A stretch of DNA of 64,000 bases, taken from NCBI RefSeq assembly GCF_000332335.1, contig NZ_KB235948.1, forward strand, positions 4,589,492 through 4,653,491. Reading direction: 5' to 3'. Both the position numbers and the translations under genes were made by a program. Of this stretch, positions 36,355 through 47,022 are shown in pieces; within the stretch, counting starts at the first letter, position 1; every line of letters begins with the position of its first letter. The notes under the pieces are model-generated. The model worked only from the letters and a program-made list of their open reading frames with translations. It did no database searches and was not told where the DNA came from. The DNA comes from Kamptonema formosum PCC 10802 (lineage in GTDB: Bacteria; Cyanobacteriota; Cyanobacteriia; Cyanobacteriales; Oscillatoriaceae).

Positions 36355-36618
36355 CAAGGGCTACCGACTCACCGGCATGGGGGGAAAGTAATACGTTACA
36401 GGCAGAGAGACGCGAAATTTCGCGCCTCTAAATTTTTGACCGGCTGGAATTATACCAACTAGAGATAGATAGTAGTTTTGACTGGGGCTGAAAAGGCTGT
36501 CCTGCCGGTTTTTCAATCCCGGAATCCCGGCATCTGGGCATCCGGGCATTGGTAGTAATTCGCCCGGATAGTTGACAGATATCCTGTCAGGCAAAAGGAA
36601 GCAAGCAAACAAGTAAGG

Positions 36619-37194
36619 CTATTGCTGCCCGGTGAAAATCTCTTCTGATGGCTCTTGTTCAAGAGACGAACCCAGAGTCTGGACGACGAACGGCAGAGCA
36701 GCTCCCTTCAAGCCCCGTTTAATGCGTTCTGGGGTTTCAGCAAAGACAACAAACAGGGGATAGATTTGCTCCGCACCCTCACTGAGAATGTACTTGTACC
36801 TGTGCGGCATCAGCCAATCGTAGTTTTTGCTGAGGAAAATTTCCGTTTGCCGCCAGCGACGGAGGAGATCGGAGAAATCTTCGTGCGGGCGGTGAATGAA
36901 AATCATAATTTCGGCCCCAGTTTTGATTTTCCATTCTGGATCGCACATCAAAATGACCACATCGCAGGGCAACTCAATGACTTCCACCGTTCCCGCTTGG
37001 ATGCTGGTTGAGTTCGAGACTTCGTGGCGGATGCGCACATTGGGCAAGGGAATCGCGATCACGCTCTCATCAGGGCGGCGCAGACTCGGAATCATCTCCA
37101 AATAGGGCCGGTACTGCTTGAGTAGCGCGATCGCTGACAGGGAATTGCTGTACTCTGCCAGCAATTCTTCGTAATGACAACTTTTAACAAACAT
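36619..37194 (-). CDS. Hypothetical protein
   Basis: A 191-residue soluble protein starting MFVKSCHYEELLAEYSNSLS. It has VIELPCDVVILMCDPEWKIK, AEIMIFIHRPHEDFSDLLRR and LMPHRYKYILSEGAEQIYPL. Codon use and an unbroken frame support a real gene. I do not recognise the family. It lies just downstream of pilC on the same strand (~90 bases), so it could be cotranscribed with the pilus genes. Confidence 0.65.
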   Translation of the reverse strand: MFVKSCHYEELLAEYSNSLSAIALLKQYRPYLEMIPSLRRPDESVIAIPLPNVRIRHEVSNSTSIQAGTVEVIELPCDVVILMCDPEWKIKTGAEIMIFIHRPHEDFSDLLRRWRQTEIFLSKNYDWLMPHRYKYILSEGAEQIYPLFVVFAETPERIKRGLKGAALPFVVQTLGSSLEQEPSEEIFTGQQ

Positions 37195-37286
37195 GATAAT
37201 TTAGAAGTAAATGTTTGAGAGAGTAGAGGCTTTATTTGAGATTTTATATCAGAAATAAATTCTCAAATAATTGCCTCTGAAAAATT

Positions 37287-38417
37287 TTAGCCCATCTTTT
37301 CAAATACCGCAAACATCGGCAGATACATGGACATCAGAATGCAGCCCACCAATCCGGCGATGCCCACCATCATGATCGGCTCCAGCGTACTGGTCAGACC
37401 TTTAACCGCTTGCTCCACTTCATCCTCATAGAAATCGGCCACTTTCGACATCATTTTGTCGATTTCGCCCGTTTCTTCCCCAATCGCCATCATGCTAATC
37501 GCCATGTTGGGAAAGATGTTCTCTCTGGCAAAAGCAGCAGTTAAACTGCCGCCCTGTTCCACTTCTCTTTTCGCCCCCAGAATCGCATTGGCGATCACCT
37601 GATTTCCTGCAGTTCTCGCTACAATTTCAAAGCAACTGAGCATCGGCACCCCTGCCCCGGTGAGCATACCGAAGGTGCCGCAGAAGCGAGCCACTGCTGT
37701 TTTTTTCAGCAGGTCGCCAATCATCGGCATATTCAGCATGGCGCGGTCCACTTGCAATTTTCCCGCTGGAGTTTTGTAGTACGTCTTGAAGGCAAACATG
37801 AAAACATTAATCCCAACGATCAGGGAGCCGAGTTTCCAAGGCGTTCGGAAAAATTCACTGCACGCCAGCATGAATACGGTCAGTAAAGGCAGTTTAGCCC
37901 CCATTTCTGAGAAAATCTTGGCAAAGGTGGGCAGCAGAAACGTCGTCATCCCGAAAAACACCAGAACGGCGATGGTTCCCACGGCTTTCGGGTAAGACGA
38001 CGCTGACTTAATCTGGTTCTGCAGCTTCGCCGACTTTTCCAGCATAACGGCTAGTTTGTTGAGCACCATGTCGAGAACCCCCCCGATTTCCCCCGACTGG
38101 ATCATGGCGCAATAGAGATCGTCAAAGCAATCGGGGTTTTTGGCCATAGACTCCGCGAGCGTAACCCCCGATTCTATATCGGCTTTAATGTCCCCCAGAG
38201 CCTTTTTCAGCTTGGGATTTTCGCACTGAGCGTGCAAAACGCCGATGGCTTTGACCAAGGGCAGACCGGCATTGAACATCACCGACAGCTGGCGCGAAAA
38301 GACGGCTTTATCTTTCACCGTCAGCTTGGCAAACATCGCCTCCAAGTTTTTGAGGTCAAAACCTTTAGCTTTGCCCCCGCTGTCTTTTACACCCGGGCCG
38401 GCACTGGCGACAGACAT
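37287..38417 (-). CDS. pilC: Type IV pilus inner-membrane platform protein PilC
   Basis: A 376-residue GspF/PilC protein that anchors the pilus motor in the cytoplasmic membrane. Two homologous T2SSF domains are visible: FSRQLSVMFNAGLPLVKAIG...MIQSGEIGGVLDMVL and FCGTFGMLTGAGVPMLSCFE...MAIGEETGEIDKMM. Membrane helices lie at ~165-185, ~205-235 and ~348-372. It is last in the minus-strand order pilB-pilT-pilC. Confidence 0.95.
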   Translation of the reverse strand: MSVASAGPGVKDSGGKAKGFDLKNLEAMFAKLTVKDKAVFSRQLSVMFNAGLPLVKAIGVLHAQCENPKLKKALGDIKADIESGVTLAESMAKNPDCFDDLYCAMIQSGEIGGVLDMVLNKLAVMLEKSAKLQNQIKSASSYPKAVGTIAVLVFFGMTTFLLPTFAKIFSEMGAKLPLLTVFMLACSEFFRTPWKLGSLIVGINVFMFAFKTYYKTPAGKLQVDRAMLNMPMIGDLLKKTAVARFCGTFGMLTGAGVPMLSCFEIVARTAGNQVIANAILGAKREVEQGGSLTAAFARENIFPNMAISMMAIGEETGEIDKMMSKVADFYEDEVEQAVKGLTSTLEPIMMVGIAGLVGCILMSMYLPMFAVFEKMG

Positions 38418-38514
38418 AGTTTACCTCCCATCCAAAAAGAATTAAAAATGAAGGCTTAAAAATGAAAAATGAAAACTAATTCATTCTGTTTTCATTTTTC
38501 ATTTTTTCCTCTTC

Positions 38515-39621
38515 TCAGTGAGCTGCGGCTTTTTCCCCGGCAGGGCGCGGTCCGATCAAGCGCTCCAGCTCATCGGCTTTACTCGCCTTGCTGATGGCGG
38601 CGTCCCAAGTGACTTTGCCATCTCTGTAGTGCTTGGCGAGGGCCATTTCCATCGTCTGCATGCCCAACTTCATGCCGGTCTGAATGGCCGAGTAAATCTG
38701 CGACGTTTTAGACTCTTTAACCAAGTTGCCAATGGCTGGAGTGTTCACCAGAATTTCCTGGGCGCACACCCGTCCGCCGCCAATCTTGGGCACCAAGTTT
38801 TGGCTGCAGATCCCCACCAAAGAGTTGCCCAGCTGGGCTCGGACTTGGGATTGCTGTTGCGGGGGGAACACGTCGAGGAGCCGGTCGATTGTCCCAGCCG
38901 CCGAGTTGGTGTGCAGCGTCCCAAACACCATGTGCCCCGTTTCTGCCGCTGACACCGCCAGTGAAATCGTCTCGAAGTCCCGCATTTCCCCCACCAGAAT
39001 AATGTCAGGGTCTTGGCGGAGGGCACCTTTGAGCGCATTGGAAAAGCTCTTCGTGTCTTCTCCCTTTTGCCGCTGGTGAATCAAGCACTTGATGTTCGGG
39101 TAGACGTATTCAATCGGATCTTCCACCGTCAGGATGTGTTCCGCTCGCGTCCGGTTGATCAGGTCGATGAGAGCGGCCATTGTCGTGGTCTTCCCGGAGC
39201 CGGTTTGGCCGGTCACCAAGAACATTCCTCTCGGTCTTTCGATTAGCTCCCGCAGAATCATCGGCACGCCCAGGGCGTCGGCGTTGGGAATCTTAGACGC
39301 CAGAGCTCGCAAGCAAGCCGCCCAGCACCCCCGCTCCCGGTAGACATTCACCCGGAAGCGAGACAGCCCCTTCACCCCGTAGGCGCTGTCCAGCTCCCAG
39401 TTCTGCTCCAAGTCTTTTCGCTGGTTGTTGTTGAGCATGCTGAAGATCAGCCGCTGGCAGTCTTGGGGTTCGAGGATTTCCCCGAATTGCAGCTGGGGGG
39501 TGAGTTTGCCCGATATGCGGAAAAAGATGGGCGCACCCGCCTGGATGTGCATGTCTGACCCGCCCTGCTCAACCAGGGATTCCATGACGTCTTCAATTAC
39601 GTATGACTTTTTTTGTTCCAT
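38515..39621 (-). CDS. pilT: Twitching motility retraction ATPase PilT
   Basis: A 368-residue hexameric ATPase that drives pilus retraction. It has VTGQTGSGKTTTMAALIDLI (Walker A ~136), ILTVEDPIEYVY (Asp box), DPDIILVGEMRDFETISLA (Walker B) and GTLHTNSAAGTIDR (His box). The typical AIRNLI motif near the C-terminal side is replaced by AIGNLV. ATG at 39621 follows GGGGAAG; an in-frame TTG at 39633 overlaps that ribosome site. Middle gene of pilBTC. Confidence 0.95.
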   Translation of the reverse strand: MEQKKSYVIEDVMESLVEQGGSDMHIQAGAPIFFRISGKLTPQLQFGEILEPQDCQRLIFSMLNNNQRKDLEQNWELDSAYGVKGLSRFRVNVYRERGCWAACLRALASKIPNADALGVPMILRELIERPRGMFLVTGQTGSGKTTTMAALIDLINRTRAEHILTVEDPIEYVYPNIKCLIHQRQKGEDTKSFSNALKGALRQDPDIILVGEMRDFETISLAVSAAETGHMVFGTLHTNSAAGTIDRLLDVFPPQQQSQVRAQLGNSLVGICSQNLVPKIGGGRVCAQEILVNTPAIGNLVKESKTSQIYSAIQTGMKLGMQTMEMALAKHYRDGKVTWDAAISKASKADELERLIGPRPAGEKAAAH

Positions 39622-39788
39622 CGTCTTCCCCAATGCGTTCGATAGTTATAGATCAATTTAGCTAAAGTTCTCTGGTCTAGAAAGACTAACTTGTGAGTCA
39701 GAGCTGGAAACTGGAGATTGTCTTGGGAGTGAGGAGCCCGAAGTCACGAAGAACCAGCAGACGCGACGCCCCCAAAGAAAGCGCTCCC

Positions 39789-41813
39789 TCAGTCTTGGAA
39801 TCGAGGCGTCATGCAGTACGGGCAGTCCAGCCACTCCTGCAGCAGGCCGGCACTGCAAACTTTACAAGTCAGGCCAATCTTGCGCTTCGCTTTCAGTTCC
39901 GCTTCTATGCCGGAATCGGTAAAGGTCACCCGGTCCACTTCTTCAAAGGTGGTGTACCCCTGGCGCACCAAGTTTAAGCTGTACCCCAGCAGCGTCACCA
40001 TGCCTTCTTCGATCGCCGCTTCCCGGATCTGCTCGGTGGGAGCGCCTTGAGAGATCAAGATTTGCAGCCGCTCGGTATTTCGCAGCACTTCATAAACCCC
40101 GACGCGCCCCTTGTATCCCCCGCCGTTGCATTTGGGGCACAAACTGCCAGCTTCCTTACGCGCCGCCCTTTCTGATGGGGGAACGGTGCCTGCTTTATAG
40201 AATGTCACCCCAGAACTCAGCTCGCGAGAAGCGGACAGCCCGTACCGGCCCAGCTCCTCAGGGGTGGGCGTGTAGGGAACCCGGCACTCCGAGCAAACCC
40301 GGCGCATCAAGCGCTGCGCCAGCACGCCAATCAGAGCCCCCGCCACCATGAAAGGCTCGATGCCCATTTCGTCCAAGCGAGCGATCGCGCCGGCAGCGTC
40401 ATTAGTGTGCAGCGTTGTCAGCACCAAGTGGCCCGTGAGCGCCGCTTCAATCGCCGTTTTCGCCGTTTCCTTGTCCCGCGTTTCCCCCACCAGAATCACG
40501 TCCGGGTCTTGCCGCATGAAAGCTCGCAGCAAAGCGGTAAAGTCCAGCCCCTTGGCCCGAATCACCTGACACTGGGTAATCCCCGGCAGAGCGTATTCGA
40601 TGGGGTCTTCTGCCGTGCTGATATTTACCCCCGGATCGTTCCGTTCCGCCAGCACCGAGTACAGGGAAGTTGACTTGCCCGAGCCGGTTGGCCCCGTCAC
40701 CAAAATCAGCCCGAAGGGACGGCTGGCCATTTCTCGGACGTTCGCCAGGGCGTCCTGATCTGTAATTAACTTGTCCAAACCCAGCTGGGTGGAGGAGTTG
40801 TCCAAGATCCGCATGCATATCTTCTCGCCGTAGCGGCTGGGCAAGCAGTTCACCCGGAAGTCCACTGTGCGCCCCTGGAAGATACGCCGGATGCGACCGT
40901 CTTGGGCGTTGCGCCGCTCCGCAATGTCCAGGTCTGCCAGAATTTTGAAGCGCGACACCAGCGGGTTGACAATCTTCTTGGGCAGTCTCAGATATTCCTG
41001 CAGCACCCCATCCTTGCGCATGCGAATCCGCAGGAACTCTTCTTGCGGCTCGATATGGATGTCCGACACGGCGTCAGTCAGCGCTCGCGCCAGGATTTGG
41101 TTTACCGTCTTGACAATCGGAGCCGAATCCGCTTCCGCTAGGGCCTTGTTCAGGTCCAGGTCCGAGTCGTCACCGGCAGCCGCCTCACTGATCTCTACAT
41201 CATCTAGGGCGTTGGGGTCGAAGGTCAGATCCAGATCGCTGGTTTTCGCCGCCACTGCCGCTTTCTCTTTTACCTGAGCGTCCAAGTATTGGTTGAGCAG
41301 GTGTTCGTAGTCTTCCGGGGCAATCACCCGCTTCTGCAGCCCCAGTTTCTGAGGTTGCAAAATCCGGTTGAGATCGTCCAAGGCCGTTAGATTGTCCGGC
41401 TCGACCATCGCCACTAGCACGGATGGCGGAGCGGTTTCTAGCTGGGCCAGCGCCAGCAAGCGGTGCCGCCGGCAGATATCCACTGAAATCAGCGTCTCAA
41501 TCAGGTTGGCTACCCCCTCGGCAGAAATTTGCTCCAGTTCTGGATCGATCGCTTCAATGCCGTAGAGAACTTTCAGCTCAAACAGCTGCTGTTTTTTGTA
41601 CTGGCGCTGTAACTCAGGGGGCAGTGCCTTCCCTGTAATCTCCTCCAGAATCGAGGTCAGGGGTTTGCCCGACTTCCGGCTTTCGTTCTGGGCTTGCTGC
41701 ATCTGGTTGCGATCGACGTAGCCCGCCTGAATCAATTTGTTGCCGAACGGAGAAAAATTACTCTGGAGGGTAACCAGAGCCCGCCGCTCTTTCGGTGAAT
41801 AGTTGGTTGTCAT
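39789..41813 (-). CDS. pilB: Type IV pilus assembly ATPase PilB
   Basis: A 674-residue extension ATPase. The N-terminal MshEN/T2SSE-N region (~20-180) is followed by the ATPase core with VTGPTGSGKSTSLYSVLAER (Walker A ~371), ISTAEDPIEYALPG, DPDVILVGETRDKETA and TTLHTNDAAGAIARL. The metal-binding CxxC pair CSECRVP..LCPKCNGGGYKG is present, and there is a second cysteine cluster at the C-terminus (CKVCSAGLLQEWLDCPYC), usual in cyanobacterial PilB. It is divergent from the distant grpE gene, a conserved cyanobacterial neighbourhood. Confidence 0.96.
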   Translation of the reverse strand: MTTNYSPKERRALVTLQSNFSPFGNKLIQAGYVDRNQMQQAQNESRKSGKPLTSILEEITGKALPPELQRQYKKQQLFELKVLYGIEAIDPELEQISAEGVANLIETLISVDICRRHRLLALAQLETAPPSVLVAMVEPDNLTALDDLNRILQPQKLGLQKRVIAPEDYEHLLNQYLDAQVKEKAAVAAKTSDLDLTFDPNALDDVEISEAAAGDDSDLDLNKALAEADSAPIVKTVNQILARALTDAVSDIHIEPQEEFLRIRMRKDGVLQEYLRLPKKIVNPLVSRFKILADLDIAERRNAQDGRIRRIFQGRTVDFRVNCLPSRYGEKICMRILDNSSTQLGLDKLITDQDALANVREMASRPFGLILVTGPTGSGKSTSLYSVLAERNDPGVNISTAEDPIEYALPGITQCQVIRAKGLDFTALLRAFMRQDPDVILVGETRDKETAKTAIEAALTGHLVLTTLHTNDAAGAIARLDEMGIEPFMVAGALIGVLAQRLMRRVCSECRVPYTPTPEELGRYGLSASRELSSGVTFYKAGTVPPSERAARKEAGSLCPKCNGGGYKGRVGVYEVLRNTERLQILISQGAPTEQIREAAIEEGMVTLLGYSLNLVRQGYTTFEEVDRVTFTDSGIEAELKAKRKIGLTCKVCSAGLLQEWLDCPYCMTPRFQD

Positions 41814-42546
41814 AGCCGATGTTCTAGTTCCTTTGTGATTATTCCCAAAATTCTGCTGGCAATCTTCAAGGCATAGCAGGTTCTAGAAAACTCTCGCCAC
41901 ATTGCTCCGAAACGGAGCGAGTGCGGGCTGCCGGCCCCGCACGCGCCCTCGATTGGGCCTGCGGCTCCCAGCCCCAGCCCCAAAGCTCCCCGCCCGGGAT
42001 CTGTCACTGGCACGGACTTGTTGCTTCCCTGCCCCCAGGGAACGCACAGCGACGAAATTACCCGCTCCCCAACAAGCATTGGGCCAGCCTGACCGCTGTT
42101 TGAGTCTTGAGGGGGTTGAGAGCTTTGCGCTGCGCCAGCTCCACACCCGAGCGCTGTTTGCCCACAGAGCGCTCCGATGCTTCCTTGAGAGCCGTTGCGT
42201 TGCCAGCGGTTGGATATCCCTGTCCGATCGAGTTCGCACAGCCGCTGTTTCCAGTCCTCCCTGCTGGCGGGTGAGGGTATTTCTCCCTTCTGTTTTGTTT
42301 TTATGCTCTCGCAATTTTATACGATTTCTTCTGCAACCGCACGCTAGTCTGCCAGCCCCTGCCCCTGCCATTCCGGGCGATTCCTTGGATTCCAAGGAGC
42401 CGCACCGTCCGCCAGACCGTTAATTGCCCCCAAAGCCGGCGCACCGGCTCGGGGTCGCTGACTTGACGCCACAGACGGCTCGTTCCCCCCCTGCAGGAAA
42501 CTATTGCTGGCGGAGGCGGTAATTCCACAGGGTATAGAGATTCTTT
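41814..42546. other. Long pilB-grpE spacer, pilB-proximal part
   Basis: About 730 bases with long but unconvincing frames on both strands (Arg/Pro/Ala-rich translations without family features). It should hold the pilB promoter. No RNA gene recognised. Confidence 0.4.
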
Positions 42547-42795
42547 AACCGGCTCGCCCCACACTCTCTTTCTTGACAATATCGTTGGGGTATGTTAAGG
42601 TCATTTCGCTCAACTCCCAACTTTTTTCTTTCACCGGCTCGCCCCACACTCTCTTTCTTGACAATATCGCTGGAGTATGTTAATATCGTTTCGCTCAACT
42701 CCCAACATTTTTCTTTAACCGGCTCGCCCCACACTCTCTTTCTTGACAATATCGTTGGGGTATGTTAAGGTCATTTCGCTCAACTCCCAACATTT
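42547..42795 (+). repeat. 85-bp tandem repeat, three copies, each with promoter-like boxes
   Basis: GGCTCGCCCC recurs at 42551, 42636 and 42721, giving an exact 85-bp period. Each unit includes CACACTCTCTTTCTTGACAA and TTTCGCTCAACTCCCAAC. Within each, TTGACA is followed after 17 bases by TAAGGT (units 1 and 3) or TAATAT (unit 2), so unit 2 looks like a strong sigma-70 promoter. They point towards grpE, 1.4 kb away. Confidence 0.85.
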
Positions 42796-43414
42796 TCGAT
42801 CGCGGTTTAACCGGCCAACTCGACAGCGGCCCAGGCCCATTCAGGTTTCATTCAGTTTCGCTTTTATGGGACTCTCCCGCTAGTGGGGAGTTTAATATAT
42901 CCTTTGGCGAACTGCCTCTCAACTCAACCGGAGCCGGCAACAATAGCTCGCCGCTCGCAGGCCGTTTCACTGGGGGTAAATGTGCGCTGAGCTTGCAGAG
43001 GGCTCCCGCCATGACATCTGTTGCGTTTCCCTCGGGAAATGGCTGTATTCCGCCGGAGTGAAAAGCGCATTAACGGAATTAAAAATGTTCGCGCAAAGCC
43101 CCAGATGCCGCCTTCCCTTACCTGTTAGCGCCGTTAAATTGGGCCCTAGAGTTCGGTTCCGTCACGCTTTGCCATTGCGGCAAAGAGAGTGTCAAAATGG
43201 TGAGAGCCGGCCCAACGAGCAGCAAGCCGCACCCAACCGAACCGCCCAAAACGCGATTTTCGCTCTGGGAGAGGTGAAATCGGCCATCCGCTTTTGCCAC
43301 AGGTGCCGGCAGCACGCTGCCGGCACCGCAACAGCCCCGACTCACCCGACTCATGAAGGCCCGAACCTCCGCCTGGGGGTTGGGGGTTGGCAACAGCAAG
43401 TGATTTATACTTTA

Positions 43415-43522
43415 CTCAAGACAGTAACCCAAACCTGAAAACCAAAGGCGGGTGGCTGCTCTGAAAAGCTCAAGACAGTCATCTGAACCTGAGAACCTTT
43501 GGCGGGTGGCTGTCCTGGAAAC
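43415..43522. repeat. 54-bp tandem duplication
   Basis: Two diverged copies beginning CTCAAGACAGT (43415 and 43469), each ending near GGCGGGTGGCTG...CTG. Non-coding. Confidence 0.7.
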
Positions 43523-43677
43523 TGCCACAAAGCCTGAATCTCTAAAGGATGAGTGGCCTTCAAGCTAGTTCAAGTGACTCCTTCTTAAAAGAAGGTGGCC
43601 AATATCATGAACTTGGCTGTTGTGCTCGCGGGATTTTCCTGTGGGCATTGGTTGATACGCCTTGGTTGAGAGCTAAA

Positions 43678-43765
43678 GTAGGGGCGGGTTTACCAGCATC
43701 TGATAGCGTAGCGGCTCCGTCAGGAGCTACTTCCGAGCAGACTTCTTGGATAAACCCGCCCCTAC
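43678..43765. repeat. GTAGGGGCGGGTTTA inverted-repeat element
   Basis: An 88-bp element with perfect 15-bp inverted ends, GTAGGGGCGGGTTTA and TAAACCCGCCCCTAC. An inner TAGCGGCTCCGTCAGGAGCTA is also palindromic. Related arms occur inside the 8699 and 50959 elements and near 50258-50375. Confidence 0.75.
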
Positions 43766-44266
43766 AGTATTTGCTGGCAACTGTTAAAGGTTGTTAGCAA
43801 AAATGTATCGGTTAGCGTTTTTATGGCAAACTTGTGGTATGGGCTTTTTGCGTGTGGCTGGAGCCTGCCGGCCTTGCAGCGCGGGCCGGCAAGCCCGGTG
43901 CCGGCTCGCGGGCGTCCTAGTTGGGGCGTGAAAGCTGGCCATCAGGCGTGAAACGCCAATTGTTGGCCCGGAAGCGGCGCTCAACGCCCGCTTTCCCCTC
44001 ACCGCGCTCCCCCATTTGGCTGTGACTCCTTTGTGTGAGGCGAGGAGCGGGCGGCTTTGTCAGCGGGATCTGAAACTCCCAGATATTCCTCACTCAAACC
44101 GCCCAAGCCGACTGAGCGGCACGAGCCCAGCAATGGGACCGGGTTTTGCGGGTTCCCCGATTCAAAAACCCGCACCTGATTGAGGAGAGGCGCATACCCT
44201 GCCCGGCCTCTCCTCCTGCCGCGTTTTTCCTTGAGGGAAAACGCGGGATTCTGGGCGGGAAAACAG

Positions 44267-45031
44267 ATGATGGACGAAGAAAAGCAGCTAGATAACACCC
44301 AAAGCCCAAAAGATAAGGCGACCGAAGGTTCAGAGTCAGTGGCGGGCGCTAGCGCCACTGTCGCGGACGCTGTGCCTGGGGATTCTCAACCGCAAACAAT
44401 GGGAGGAGCAGCCGATCTCGAAGCCTATGCCGCCGCCTACGCAGCGAGCGAGCCCACCGCCACTTCCGGCTCACCCGATCAGTTTGCGCCAGCAGCCGAT
44501 CCAGCCGTAGTGGAAGCTCTTCTCCAGGAGATTGAGGGGCTGAAAGCTCAGCTGGAAGACTTTAGAAGTCAATATGCCCGGCTGGCCGCAGATTTCGACA
44601 ATTTCCGCAAGCGCACCGCCAAAGAAAAGGACGACATCGAGCTGCAGGTCAAGTGCTCTACCCTCAAGGAACTGCTGCCGGTGGTCGATAATTTTGAGCG
44701 GGCTCGGGCGCAGATCAAGCCTCAAACTGACGGGGAAATGAATATTCACAAAAGCTACCAGAGCGTATACAAGCAAATGGTAGATTGCCTCAAACGCATC
44801 GGAGTGGCTCCCATGCGCCCGAAAGGCCTTGAATTCGACCCCAATCTCCACGAGGCGGTGATGCGCGAAGCCACAGACGAACATCCTGAAGGCACTGTCC
44901 TCGAAGAGCTAGTGCCCGGTTACACTCTAGGCGAGCGCGTCCTGCGTCACGCCATGGTGAAAGTGGCTGCGCCTGTTGAAGCGCCGGCTGCGCCGGTGGA
45001 GAGCAGCCCGGAGGAGGTGGCGCAAAGCTGA
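44267..45031 (+). CDS. grpE: Nucleotide exchange factor GrpE
   Basis: A ~254-residue DnaK cofactor. An acidic, Ala-rich N-terminus is followed by the long coiled coil ([40 protein letters not shown]), the four-helix region ([19 protein letters not shown]) and the C-terminal beta-wing ([37 protein letters not shown]). Start is ATG 44267 or 44270 ([10 protein letters not shown]) after GGCGGGAAAACAG; an in-frame start at 44180 adds unsupported residues. It is followed by dnaK and dnaJ. Confidence 0.95.
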   Translation: MMDEEKQLDNTQSPKDKATEGSESVAGASATVADAVPGDSQPQTMGGAADLEAYAAAYAASEPTATSGSPDQFAPAADPAVVEALLQEIEGLKAQLEDFRSQYARLAADFDNFRKRTAKEKDDIELQVKCSTLKELLPVVDNFERARAQIKPQTDGEMNIHKSYQSVYKQMVDCLKRIGVAPMRPKGLEFDPNLHEAVMREATDEHPEGTVLEELVPGYTLGERVLRHAMVKVAAPVEAPAAPVESSPEEVAQS

Positions 45032-45168
45032 GGGGTGCCGCCCCCCCCCGACGCCCAAATTGTAAAGATTTCGCCTTCCGGCGATCGGAATTCGCATTCA
45101 TTGCGGAATACTCCCAATAGACGGATTCCAAAGACATTCAATTTTGTTGAAATTCACCGCCACAAGCT

Positions 45169-47022
45169 ATGGGAAAAGTCATTGGCATTGACCTGGGCAC
45201 AACCAACAGTTGTGTTGCTGTTTTAGAAGGCGGTAAACCCATCGTCATTACCAACTCGGAGGGGGGGCGAACCACCCCGAGCGTGGTGGGGTTTGGCAAG
45301 GGTGACGAGCGCTTAATCGGTCAGACGGCCAAGCGGCAGGCCGTTACGAATGCTGAAAATACGGTTTACAGCATCAAGCGATTTATAGGCCGGCGCTGGG
45401 AAGATACCGAAGAAGAGCGGGCGCGGGTTCCCTATACCTGTGTCCCCGGCAGAGACACCACCGTTGACGTTCAAATTCGCGACCGCACCTACACCCCCCA
45501 AGAAATATCCGCCATGCTCCTGCAAAAACTCAAGCAGGATGCAGAAAATTATCTGGGCGAGCCGGTGCATCAAGCTGTGATTACGGTGCCGGCCTACTTC
45601 ACTGACGCCCAGCGGCAAGCCACTAAAGACGCAGGCACGATCGCCGGCTTGGAAGTGCTGCGCATCGTCAATGAACCCACGGCAGCCTCTCTGTCCTACG
45701 GCTTGGACAAGCAAGACCAAGAGCAAACCGTACTGGTGTTTGACTTGGGCGGCGGCACCTTCGATGTCTCCGTGCTGCAACTGGGCGATGGCGTGTTTGA
45801 AGTCAAATCCACCTCCGGCAACAACCACCTGGGCGGAGATGACTTTGACAACTATTTGGTTCACTGGATGGCTTACAACTTCTACCAAATAGAGGGCATT
45901 GACCTGTCGCAAGACAAAATGGCCCTCCAGCGCATCCGGGAAGCAGCCGAAAAGGCAAAAATTGAACTCTCCTCCGCCACCTCCACCACGGTGAACCTGC
46001 CGTTCATCAGCGCTGACGAAACCGGCCCCAAACATCTGGAAATGGAGGTGACTCGCTACCAGTTTGAAGAACTGGTGAAACCTCTGGTGGACTGCACCAT
46101 CGAGCCGGTCTCTCTGGCTCTCAAGGATGCCGGTCTCGCGCCTGACGACATTGACCGGATTATTTTGGTGGGCGGATCGACCCGCATCCCGGCAGTGCAA
46201 GCGGCTATTAGTAAGTATTTTGGCGGCAAAACGCCCGACCGCTCGGTCAATCCTGATGAAGCTGTGGCCCTCGGAGCCGCGATTCAAGCCGGTGTGCTCG
46301 GCGGTGAGGTGCAGGACTTGCTGCTGCTCGACGTGACTCCCCTGTCTCTGGGCATCGAAACTTTAGGCGAGGTGTTCACGAAAATCATCGAGCGCAATAC
46401 CACTATCCCCACCAGCAAGTCCCAGATGTTTTCTACGGCAACCGACGGGCAGCGAACCGTGGAAATCCACGTCCTCCAAGGCGAGCGGGCAATGGCCTCG
46501 GACAATAAGAGTCTCGGCAAGTTCCTGCTCCAAGGCATCCCCCCCGCACCGCGCGGCGTCCCCCAAATTGAAGTGGTCTTTGAAATCGACGCCAATGGCA
46601 TCCTCAAAGTCTCCGCTCAAGATAAAGGCACCGGTCGGGAGCAAAGTATCCAAATTACCAACACCGGCGGGCTGAGCGAATCCGAAGTCGAGCAAATGCG
46701 GCGCGAGGCAGAACTGTTCTCAGAAGAAGACCGCAAGCGCCGGCAGGTCGCGGAACTCAAAAACCAAGCGGATAGCCTATTCTATAATTATGAAGCTACT
46801 CTAAAAGAGAATGCCGAACTGGTCAGTGACGAACTCCAGGCTGCCCTCTCCCAGCAAGCTGAAGAGTTACGGGCGGCGCTCCGGGCCGAGTCTCTGACGG
46901 TGGAGGAAATGAGGCAGTACATTGATGCCTTCCAAACAACCCTTTTCTCCATTGGCACTTCGGTGTATCAGGGAGCGAGCAGCTCTGCCGACGAGCTGGC
47001 AGAGTCTGCCGGTGGCGGCTGA
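45169..47022 (+). CDS. dnaK: Chaperone DnaK (Hsp70)
   Basis: A 617-residue Hsp70. The ATPase domain is [56 protein letters not shown] and [15 protein letters not shown]. The linker [16 protein letters not shown] precedes the substrate-binding sandwich and a shortened lid ending AESAGGG. Cyanobacteria carry several DnaK paralogues; the lid and C-terminus differ from the canonical long acidic tail, so this may be a DnaK1-type protein. It follows grpE by 137 bases. Confidence 0.95.
   Translation: MGKVIGIDLGTTNSCVAVLEGGKPIVITNSEGGRTTPSVVGFGKGDERLIGQTAKRQAVTNAENTVYSIKRFIGRRWEDTEEERARVPYTCVPGRDTTVDVQIRDRTYTPQEISAMLLQKLKQDAENYLGEPVHQAVITVPAYFTDAQRQATKDAGTIAGLEVLRIVNEPTAASLSYGLDKQDQEQTVLVFDLGGGTFDVSVLQLGDGVFEVKSTSGNNHLGGDDFDNYLVHWMAYNFYQIEGIDLSQDKMALQRIREAAEKAKIELSSATSTTVNLPFISADETGPKHLEMEVTRYQFEELVKPLVDCTIEPVSLALKDAGLAPDDIDRIILVGGSTRIPAVQAAISKYFGGKTPDRSVNPDEAVALGAAIQAGVLGGEVQDLLLLDVTPLSLGIETLGEVFTKIIERNTTIPTSKSQMFSTATDGQRTVEIHVLQGERAMASDNKSLGKFLLQGIPPAPRGVPQIEVVFEIDANGILKVSAQDKGTGREQSIQITNTGGLSESEVEQMRREAELFSEEDRKRRQVAELKNQADSLFYNYEATLKENAELVSDELQAALSQQAEELRAALRAESLTVEEMRQYIDAFQTTLFSIGTSVYQGASSSADELAESAGGG

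Larger units (their letters stand above)
42796..44266. other. Long pilB-grpE spacer, grpE-proximal part
   Basis: About 1.5 kb without a supported gene. It contains a 54-bp tandem duplication (43415-43522) and a 15-bp inverted-repeat element (43678-43765). The segment just before grpE (~44040-44260) is GC-rich with no visible consensus promoter. Confidence 0.45.

Noticed and set aside
41883-42423. Overlapping 170-173-codon frames on both strands upstream of pilB
   Set aside because: Arg/Pro-rich, no family similarity, and mutually exclusive; treated as spacer.
42301-42749. Minus frames beginning MSRKRVWGEPVKE repeated in tandem
   Set aside because: They arise from the 85-bp DNA repeat; the translation has no independent support.
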